From the NCBI GenBank assembly GCA_003024785.1, contig PUQB01000015.1:1060501-1124500 (forward strand): a stretch of 64,000 nucleotides of DNA, written 5' to 3'. Source of the stretch: Selaginella tamariscina. Taxonomy: Eukaryota > Streptophyta > Lycopodiopsida > Selaginellales > Selaginellaceae. The notes beneath the pieces are model-generated. The model did no database searches, was not told where the DNA came from, and worked only from the letters and a program-made list of their open reading frames with translations. Of the stretch, positions 56,105-64,000 are shown piece by piece; the first letter of the stretch is position 1, and the number at the start of each line of letters is the position of its first letter. The translations under genes were made by a program, and so were the position numbers.

Positions 56105-56465
56105 TGTCAAGTCACGACCGCAGGATAAGAATAAGGAGGCTTGACTCAGGAGCAAGGCAAGAGCAAGGAACAAGACAAGAATAAGGAACATGACAAAAAT
56201 GATCGTAGAATGATTTGTGTTGATAGTAACTGATTGTACAATTACAATTAGGTCGGAGCTTTTATGCTCACAACTCCAAGTGCTAATCTAGGCATAATCT
56301 AAAAAATAATGTCCCTTATTTTGTAGGTATATCCTATAAGCATATTCTATAGGTATATCCTATAGGTATATCTTGTAGTCATATCATGTATCATGTATCC
56401 TGTATCCTATATCCTGTAAATCGTATCATGTAAGCATATCCTATATTTTATATCCGGTTGTGACA
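56105..56465 (-). repeat. 5' LTR of the 50.8-56.5 kb chromovirus (361 bp)
   Basis: TGTCAAGTCACGACCGC to CCGGTTGTGACA, matching 50848-51218 but with clear divergence (for example AATCTAAAAAATAATGTCCC versus AGCTAAAAATAATGTCTC and a different number of TATCCTATAGG repeats). I did not recognise a standard primer site inside it. Confidence 0.9.
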
Positions 56466-56470
56466 TAAAC

Positions 56471-57670
56471 AAGAACTCAAGGGGTTTAGGGTTAGGTAAC
56501 CCTAGGAGTATTTCTAGTCAGTTCACATTAACTATATATATTCATATATAAGAAAAAATAAACTAAACTACATATTTCAAGTTTAACAATACTAAATAAA
56601 TAAATAAATAAATAATAAAATGTCAAAATTAATATTTTAAATAAGGGTAAGTAACAGTTATAACAAAATTTTGTTAAATTAATAGAAATATTCTATGTTA
56701 TACCAATGCTCCCTTATATTATATTTAGTTTATACAAATGTGTTTAAATAATGTACAGTTAGTACGTGCTCGATTATGCGTGCTACATGGAGACGTATGC
56801 GCGTGTGAATAAGAACGAACGATGAACATACCTGAGACTGAACGGTAATTTACTCAAATTCGGTATTGTATGGCGGTTGTTCCCGAGCATGAACTCATAC
56901 ATTCCCTAGTTAGAAATTTCACGAAGCAGTATGTTCCTATTATCAGCTTCCTTACTGACAGTTTAGTAATCTTCAGAGTGCAGTCAAACCTCTCCCCATC
57001 CATGTTTTTTATCACTCAAAAAGTCAATAATAGAAACATACTGCTTCAAAAAACCTGTAACTACATAAAACCGTCGGTGTTTCTACCTGTCACTGCTAGA
57101 AGCGTAAAAACAATAATTACCAGTCAATGTCAGGAATTGAAGTACCCACTCTCATTCCCATGCAATTCTTTCTGCACCAAGCTCTGCATCACTATAGGAA
57201 GTCAATGGTAGCCTTCTTCAACTCCTCCTTGGCGGTATCCCTTGCATACCACGCGTTTTGAGTGTTCCATAGTTCAGCTGCAGTATCCATTCCATTGAAT
57301 TTGAAATTAAGATATCATTGCTCGCCATATATACGAATCTAGGATGACCGGATTTATATAACAGAATTTCACGACTTGACTAAGCAAATGAGTTTCTAAG
57401 AAGAATACATACCTTCTTCGAATTCGTTCAAACCCAATACCGTATTAAATTATTGATTAAGTCAAATGGATAATTATGAGTGCCGCGATTTTGGAGGCTT
57501 GGGGCCCAGGAGGCATGGGCTCAAATATTCTAGAATATTCTAGAATATTTTAGAATATTCTTTCTGGTCAGCAGTATTGGCCTCAGTCGGCAAAAAAGAA
57601 TTCTAGTAAAACTGTTGTATTTCTATCTTATTCTTTTTATATTAGCTTAATTTATTACTCAATACATTAG
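56471..57670. other. Mostly AT-rich region without a clear gene
   Basis: A 113-codon plus-strand frame (56870-57211) is open but resembles nothing I know and is flanked by AT-rich sequence; I do not call it. CGAAGCAGTATGTT (56932) and AACATACTGCTTC (57036) form a short inverted repeat, and TTCTAGAATATTCTAGAATATT near 57525-57560 is a small tandem palindrome. Confidence 0.4.
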
Positions 57671-60600
57671 CTAAAGTTTCTTCTTCATCTTAAGTAAAGC
57701 TGCAGTTCTCGAACCACCAGCTACGCTTGGACATGGAGGTGTTTGAGTAGGTAATTCCTCTGGTCTAATGTTCTCTGCGAGCTTGTTTGTTGCCAACCTA
57801 GAGAGTTCAAAACTCTTCTCGGTTCCTATAATATTCCTTCTGAGCTCGACGGCAGCTAACAACGATGATCCAGTTCCAGAACCAATATCCCAGACTAGGT
57901 CGCCAGGTCTATTGAGACGCTCGATCAAAAGCTGCATGAGTTGAACATTGTTCGGTTGAATCATCATCCAGCACAAACTTCCATTAGGATAAACAAAGCA
58001 AAGTACTTCCTTACCAAGCCTCCTGAAAATGGTCGGCAGTGTCGACGAGGATTGTGTTCGTCAACACCAGAGGGTTTGGCCTCTTCGACTTCTTCTCAGA
58101 GCTTTGCAGCACCAAGAGAACTAACAAGTTATCCTGCCACATAGAACAAGTTAAACTTGAACTTGAATAGCTAGCTTACCTTAATTTTGTCACGGTATCC
58201 CCAGCCTCGTGCACGGTAGATGCTGTAAGTCTCTGCAACCTCCAAGTTGATTACCGCAGTCGCCTGAATCACTGCAAAAAAGAAGGAGAACTCGCGAAGA
58301 CGACCATGAAACCACTCGCTGCCAAGTGCATTCCACTAACTGCAAGGCCTCCTCAAACTTCACTGGATCTAGCTGCACAATGTCCTTGTTGATGCTAGCA
58401 CCTCCATATACAAGCTCATTGGGCAAGTCGAGGATGATGAGGTTGAAGCCATATTCACCTACCACTTCCTAGAACACCGTTTGTGACTCAGCCGTATGTA
58501 GTCTGTCAACATGTTGCTGGAGCTTGGTGTACACCTCTGTCTAAGAAGCACCCGGCTCGAAGAAAGACCTACTCATTTCCTCCATATCGCACACAGCCAG
58601 GTCATAGGATCCACGGGATGCAGCCAGGGTCGGGATGAAGGTCATCAAGTTGTCCTTGATGTCCAAACCAGCTACAAGTGGCTGCACCTCATTAATTGTA
58701 AAGTCAATTGCCGGCGGAGGTGCTGTAGAAGAGCTTGGTCCCGCTTCCGATCCCTTTGCAGGTGAAGTTGTCTTCCGCACCGTCTTCTTCATCTTGCTCT
58801 TCTTGATAGCCTCTACTTTGTCTGGCTCCCAAACAATCGCTGGTAGATCATTGCCATGCACGTTGAATAGTGAGCTCTCCCAAGCTGGTGGCTGTTGCGA
58901 CGGACAGTCGAGCCAGAATGGAACATGCTCTCGTTCGAACGGTGTTAGAACTCCTCTGCTCTTCGACCACATGTGAGGCTCGCTTGTATGATCTGTCCAT
59001 AGCTTCATCATCTGAGACGGTGCCATTTTCTTCGCCAGTATGAACCTGTAACAAAGTTAGTTAGTAGCAATGCTGGAATGAAAGCTTACCTCCATATCAT
59101 CCGACGTGCAAACTCCTCACACTCCAGAAACTCATTCGGCTCCATCGAATAAGTGAACTGTATGCAGTCATGGACGAGTTGAAAGACCAGGCACTTGCTC
59201 CGAGTTTGCATCTCGTCAAACCAGCTCATGAAGTCGATATCCGTTCCAACTTCTTCACCATCCTCTTGCAACCCCTTAAGGATCTGAATGGCTTCCTCGC
59301 ACACAGCCTTCCAATATAAGTCCAAGGTGAACACTTGATCCACTCTTTGTCCTGCATGCCTGGTAGCCCAAGTGTCTGTTGTTCTACCTTGGATTCGAGA
59401 CGGGTGAGCTTGTTCAAGTATCGGAGTCGCAGCATGTTTGCCTTTGACATTGCGTACAGCTTCTCAATGCCCATCCAACGACACTGCTTATGAGAGATGT
59501 TCGTCACCTTCTGGAACCACTCCTCCCCCAACTCTGGGTCTATGATGGAGAGGAACTTGTGCATACGCTTGTCATGCTTCTTGTACACTAGCTGCTTCAG
59601 GTTCAGCTCAAGCTGTGGATTGCCCTTAGCACTAGTGATGCTCTGTCGAGATCATCATTGATCTCGTTCTGCACATAGAATAAGTTAAAAACTTCTTTCC
59701 TATCAATCAAATCAGAGGTTACCTTGAAAAGGATCTTTGCACAGATCAGGTTTGGAAGAGGATGCCAAGCCGTCTTTCTGTTGAACTCTCCTTCCACTTC
59801 TGCATCTCAAGACGATCAACCTCCGTGAGTGACTCGAGGATTTTCTGAGTTCCTTCGATACTAGTGCAGACCGCCTTTACAGTGAGGAGAATATGTGGTA
59901 GCATTGTTTCCACAGATGTTGCTGAAGATCTGTTCAATGAAACTGTAAGTTAGACTCTTAACAAAAAGAAAAGAAAATACTCACATGTTAATCGATTGGA
60001 ACATCAAAACCAGTTGAAGATTGTCAAGGTTCTCCGTGGAGATGAAACTCAATTGAACGCGAATAGCCCATCACTGGCTGTCCTCTGCATCCTCCCGGTA
60101 GAGCTTTTGCAAAGCCTGTAGCCTATGGTTCCCGTCCCAGCAGCTGAACTTCCGGTTTGAGAGCCTTGAAGCCCATTGTTTGTACTCCGGCTGAGTAAGA
60201 GCTTGCTCTAAAGACTAGTGCTGCTTGTACTAAACCGTGTCCTTGGACAGCTCCGATAGCTCCTCAGCAGTGAGTCGATCTCCGATGGACAGAATGAACA
60301 AGGCCGTGTTGTGTAGATAACTAGACTTCTTCAACGATGACACCAGCCTGTCCAAGTCCCCTGGGTTCACTCATCGAACCACCTCGTTCGAATGCATTCT
60401 ACAGATGGGCACATCAGGAGGATCACCAAGTCCCTTGATAGTAATTTTGTCGAGCAGGTTCGCTGAGCTCTCCAAATGCAGGCTAGTCGGTATGCTATAT
60501 AACTCCTTCAGCTCCTTATCGCTCTTCGCCTTCTTGCCTTTTGGATCAGCTTTCCCACGGCCTCTCTTTTTGCTGACTGCCTCCTCCAAGTCGTCCTCGC

Positions 60601-60878
60601 TAGCTTCAATTGCCTCTGTCATCTGCACTTGCTCGTTCAAGACTAAACCTCAGCGGATGAAGGAGGCAACTACGACAAGCTCTCCAGGAAATCTGTGATG
60701 GTTGATGGAGGTTGCTCCTGCTCAACTGGTACTACTTCAGACTGAGTCACTGGAGGATCCTCCTTTGCTACATTAGATGGTTCTCCTCTCTTGCCTCGCT
60801 TGTGTTTGATATCCTCTTCTCTTCCTGTGGCTCTTCATTAGGCGCAGTCTCTAGTAGACGTTTTGAAGCTCTCACCAT
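57671..60878 (-). pseudogene. ParB-like domain + DNA-methyltransferase protein (copy 2), intron-containing
   Basis: The start ATG is at 60878-60876 (MVRASKRLLETAP), just after a splice acceptor. A basic/acidic N-terminus (KKRGRGKADPKGKKAKSDKE) looks nuclear. The ParB-like domain lies at about 60.43-60.02 kb: VPICRMHSNEVVR, then LDRLVSSLKKSSYLHN, and the hallmark FSCWDGNHRLQALQKLY (G-N-H-R box intact). In-frame stops lie between and after these. A helical middle region (59937-59086) follows. The region 59026-58541 has SYDLAVCDMEE, paralleling RCLLLDSETLW of copy 1, then FNLIILDLPNELVYGG (motif IV-like, D-L-P-N instead of DPPY) at about 58.42 kb. The last exon has the SAM-binding motif I, GDLVWDIGSGTGSSLLAA, at about 57.89 kb. 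The IV-then-I order is that of beta-class DNA methylases. Introns with good GT-AG borders lie at about 58136-58181 and 59046-59088. Motif I is intact here, unlike in copy 1, so this copy may be the more active relative, if the stops are sequencing errors. Confidence 0.7.
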
Positions 60879-60957
60879 TTTGTAAACTCTGGAAAGCAAA
60901 CACACAAGTCAATTGATTAGGAGACAAAATAAAAAATAAAAATCAGAGATGACTAAC

Positions 60958-61806
60958 CTTGTGGCTACCGACTCAAGCTAGTTGGTGCCGACCCTCTCAA
61001 TCGGTACAGAGATGTAGAAGAACAAATCTGCCGACTGAGATAGTTGGTGCCGACCCTCTCAGACGGCACTGAAGAGATAATGGTGCCAACTGAGCTAGGA
61101 TGGTGCCGTCCCTCTCAGACAGCACAAATGGGAAGACCCATTAACTCTGAAAAAAGAAATACTTGAGCCGCAAAGCAAAAAATAACAAATACAAAATACC
61201 TTGTGGTTGTCGACTGAACAGGATGGTGTTGTCACTCTCAGTCGACACAAATGGGAAGACACATTAACTCTGAAAAAAAAACATTGTGATACGGATACTT
61301 GAGCCGCAAAGAAAAAAATAAACAAATCGAAAATACCTTGTAGCTGCCGACTGAACCAGGATGGTGCCGTCACTCTCAGTCAGCACAAATGGGTTTAGCC
61401 TTTATCTCTGGGATTCCGACACAAATGGGAAGACACATTAACTCTAGAAAAAAAAATTGTGATACGGATACTTGAGCCGCAAAGAAAAAAAAACAAATCG
61501 AAAATACCTTGTGGCTGCCAACTGAACCAGGATGATGCCGTCGCTCTCAGTCGGCACAAATGGGTTTAGCCTTTATCTCTGGGATTCCGACACAAATGGG
61601 AAGACACATTAACTCTAGAAAAAAAACATTGTGATACGGATACTTGAGCCGCAAAGAAAAAAATAAACAAATCGAAAATACCTTGTGGCTGCCAACTGAA
61701 CCAGGATGATGCCGTCGCTCTCAGTCGGCACAAATGGGAAGACCCTTTATCTCTGAAAAATAAATTATTTGAGCCGCAAATCATAAAATACAGAAATTGC
61801 ACATAC
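60958..61806 (-). repeat. Tandem exon-intron cassettes in the leader of ParB-methyltransferase copy 2
   Basis: Five successive units each read, on the minus strand, acceptor (T-rich...CAG or CTAG) | AGTTAATGTGTCTTCCCATT-type start ... CAGTCGGCAGCCACAAG | GTATTTTCG donor. Inferred exons are 61682-61752 (71 bp), 61508-61614 (107), 61337-61443 (107), 61200-61269 (70) and 60958-61146 (189, holding three hairpin modules). The coding exon at 60888 also starts AG|AGTTTACAAAATGG. Each unit contains the inverted pair TGCCGACTGA...TCAGTCGGCA. Exon lengths are not multiples of three, which suits an untranslated leader. Introns share a GAGCCGCAAAG (plus strand) segment. Confidence 0.8.
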
Positions 61807-62010
61807 CTTGTGGCCGCCGGCTGAGCAAGATGATGCCGACAATCTAAATCAGCACAGAAATTTCGATTGATTTACTTGGGCGCTACACGAATCGACTCGA
61901 AATGAATGGCGCCGCTCCTCTCAAGCCCCTTGGAGGAGATTTCAGAACTCAAATCTGAGATTGAAAAAACCCTAGCCGCAGTGGAAACAGTAAACCCTAT
62001 CTACCAAAAA
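61807..62010 (-). promoter_or_regulatory. Presumed first exon and start region of ParB-methyltransferase copy 2
   Basis: Ends in GCTCAGCCGGCGGCCACAAG|GTATGTGC, the same donor context as the duplicated exons. Upstream lie two CCCTAGCCGCA(A/G)TG-like repeats (61971 and 62010 regions), CCTAGCCGCAGTGGAAACAG and CCTAGCCGCAATGAAAACAG. The transcription start is not determined. Confidence 0.45.
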
Positions 62011-62029
62011 CCCTAGCCGCAATGAAAAC

Positions 62030-62317
62030 AGTGAACCCTACAATAAATGTGACATTAATATTTAGGATTAATATTAAAATATGTGAATAATTGGTAAAGG
62101 TGAAGATATTTCAAATCATAAAAGGTAGTAATTAAATTAAATCGGTGATACTAGAGAGGACAGCATTAAGAACATTGTGAGCTGGGCAGCGTAGAATTAA
62201 TTATATACAAAAGTGTATTCAGTTTATTATCAACGATTATAATTTTTTTGGCGAACGAGAGTGTGTTTAATCTTTTGCTTTTCTTTCCTAAACCACCGGC
62301 TTTCTCCTTGCGTTGTC
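62030..62317. other. AT-rich divergent intergenic region
   Basis: Separates the minus-strand methyltransferase leader from the plus-strand transposase gene; a shared promoter region is likely but no specific element was recognised. Confidence 0.4.
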
Positions 62318-64000
62318 ATGGCCAGAGTTACCTATGAAGGCATTGACAAAGATTTCCCAGTTGATAAGATGAAATGCTTTTGTGTTTGAACATGATCTTC
62401 ACTTTGCTTTCAACATTCCTTGTTGGTTCAGTATACATGTGATTCAATTGATGTCAGTTTCTGTGAGTTCTGGAGAAGATGTGGAGTTGTTACCAAAAGG
62501 CAATGCATCAAACCAGTTTGTCTTTTACACATTGTGCCCGGCAAAGGGCCCGTTGTTCAGTTGCGGACAGAGGAGCGTGAGGAATCCATGCTGGTGTGTC
62601 TTCTAAGAGCAAACAAATGTAGGATAGGGAAGGATCTCATTGGTTCGTCTGAAGTTAGACGAGTCTCTGAACTACCAGATATATAATGGAAATGTCATTT
62701 ACGAACTTCCCCCAAAGAAAGAAAGCACAGAGAAATACTTGGGGATGAATCACAAGGATGGCTGCTACCATTGGACACACCGAGCACAAACACTTGGCAT
62801 GTTCCGGCGCGAGTCAGTCGAAGTTCATGTGTCGGACATCTCAAATGCATCAATCCTACTGCCCCTACTTGGCTTTTGAGAAGAAAGCAAATGAATGTCA
62901 TTCAAGGGTGCTGTGGAGAAGGCAAAGACAACTGAGATAGGCAAAGTAATAGGCATGAAATGTAAGCATTGCGGAGAGGAGCCATTGCTAGTGCACACTT
63001 GTCCGGCTTATGTGTACTACATTCTGCCAAACGACATTTCTTTTACAAGGTTGTTCATTCACAGAGGTGTTCATCAGCATCCAGTCAGCCCCTCAGTGTC
63101 AGCTTCAAACGTTCAGCGTGCCAGATCTAGTGTCAGCAACGTGGTAAAGAGCAGTCCGCAAACCAATCAATGAGTGATTGAGTTTCAAGCTGCACGTGAG
63201 CTCATCTTTAAGAACTTTTCAAGGAAGAAGGAGAAGTCTCATACACTGGTTTACTCTCAAAACTTGAACCTTACAAACCATCAAAGGTATTTTTCTTTAG
63301 ATCTCTACACACTAACGTGACCTTTCCTTTAGGACTCGGACTGGATTACACAATCAAGACAGGAGGAGACACACTTTAGAGAGGGTTACGAGGGTCTTCT
63401 GGAGCTGAAGACAAAGTTGCCAATACCTTTCATTCACATCATACATGTTCTAGGGATGGAACTGCATGGTGCTGAGGAGCAGCCTCTGATCTTCAAAATG
63501 ATAGTTGAGGGACCGGGTTCAGGAGTTGACTACATCAGAAAGTGTCAAAGTGGAGGAGACCTTCATGATCAATGGGTTGTTCTGGACCACACACACCATA
63601 TACCAGACTGGGTGACAATTAAAATACACCTTTATGACCCATTGTAAGTTGTAGAACTCTTCATAACACTTTCTAATCTTTGTTATCTAATGCTCTCTTA
63701 CAGTGTCATATCCATGGTGACTATAGCTTACGCAGATATGTGCCGCAAAGATAATGTTGTAGTGCTGAAGTTCTTGAACACAATGCTAGAGGTTTATTTG
63801 AAGCAGGGTTTGGAGAATGTCAACTTTGCTGGTTTCATGTCGGATGAGGCTGGAGCGATATGGATAGCCTTCCGCCAAGTATTCAACAACGGAGAAAAGA
63901 TGAAAGGGAGGGAAAGAAGCTGTCTGTTTCACTTTATGCAATCCGTGCGTCAGGTGACAAATAAATGGATTGCAGAAGAACATCGCAAAGAACACATGAA
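62318..64000 (+). CDS. MULE-type transposase gene, 5' part (runs off the window)
   Basis: A plausible start is ATGGCCAGAGTTACC at 62318. Early exons need frame changes (62382-62879; GPVVQLRTEEREESMLVCLL, YHWTHRAQTLGMFRRESVE). At 62895-63173 there is a zinc-binding module CKHCGEEPLLVHTCPAY...LFIHRGVHQHPV, like the FLYWCH/WRKY-GCM1-type fingers of MULE transposases. Two introns splice cleanly: about 63287-63332, joining to DSDWITQSRQEE, and 63644-63703, joining HLYDP to FVISMVTIAYADM in frame. The transposase core follows with a first acidic site in TIAYADMCRKD, a second in GFMSDEAGAIWIAFRQVF and the C-x2-H-type ERSCLFHFMQSV. The frame is open to the window end. From 63333 onward no defect is visible, so this part looks recently functional. 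Confidence 0.8.
63644..63703 (+). other. 60-bp intron of the MULE-type transposase gene
   Basis: GTAAGTTGTAG...CTCTTACAG. Splicing joins a split codon and restores one frame from LYDP to VISMVTIAYADM. Confidence 0.85.

Larger units (their letters stand above)
50843..56470. repeat. 5-bp target-site duplication TAAAC
   Basis: TAAAC at 50843-50847 and 56466-56470, exact, bordering the LTR pair. Confidence 0.92.

Noticed and set aside
56870-57211. 113-codon plus-strand open frame
   Set aside because: No family resemblance and AT-rich flanks; kept only as a note in the spacer.
61095-61802. Phe/Cys-rich minus-strand frames (78 and 92 codons)
   Set aside because: They read through the introns of the duplicated leader cassettes; unit lengths do not keep frame.

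Overview
Eukaryotic, plant-type (streptophyte) nuclear DNA, dense in transposable elements. The evidence is: Ty3/gypsy chromoviruses with methionine-tRNA-like primer sites, interstitial TTTAGGG telomere-type repeats, GT-AG introns of 50-70 bp that restore reading frames when removed, a plant-style FCP1/NLI-interacting-factor-like HAD phosphatase, and DUF7869-type and MULE-type transposases. It looks like a seed-free plant or charophyte relative, but I cannot name a species. No tRNA, rRNA, operon or bacterial gene set was seen.

Layout. 1-10.7 kb: old minus-oriented LTR retrotransposon debris of one chromovirus family with 1.5-1.65 kb LTRs. It includes a solo LTR with a perfect 5-bp target-site duplication (TSD) and, nested in another LTR, a solo LTR of a second family. 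11.0-18.1 kb: minus-strand, intron-containing genes: an unrecognised nuclear-type protein, an FCP1-like HAD phosphatase, and a ParB-like domain + DNA-methyltransferase-like protein. 18.4-24.4 kb: two arrays of an 18-bp perfect palindrome (GGCGGGATTAATCCCGCC, about 47 copies including variants, period about 45 bp) flanking microsatellites, telomere-like repeats and AT-rich DNA. 24.5-27.6 kb: a plus-strand DUF7869-type transposase gene. 28.2-41.2 kb: a gag-protease LTR element (minus) with a recognisable TSD, itself interrupted at 30.07-36.79 kb by a plus-strand chromovirus. 28.1 and 41.2-45.5 kb: the transposon relic it landed in. 45.8-50.6 and 50.8-56.5 kb: two minus-strand Ty3/gypsy elements, each with two LTRs and a perfect 5-bp TSD. 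57.7-62.0 kb: a second ParB-like + methyltransferase gene (minus) with a leader of tandemly duplicated hairpin exons. 62.3-64.0 kb: a divergent MULE-type transposase running off the window.

The main point is a layout seen twice: a minus-strand ParB-methyltransferase gene and a plus-strand transposase gene, transcribed apart, with a block of repeated inverted-repeat DNA between them (palindrome arrays at 18.4-24.4 kb; hairpin exon cassettes at 60.96-61.81 kb). I infer that these may be methyltransferase-carrying DNA transposons or transposon-derived loci. The sequence does not prove that the genes form one unit. Many frameshifts look like single-base indels, so some 'pseudogenes' may be intact genes seen through consensus errors.
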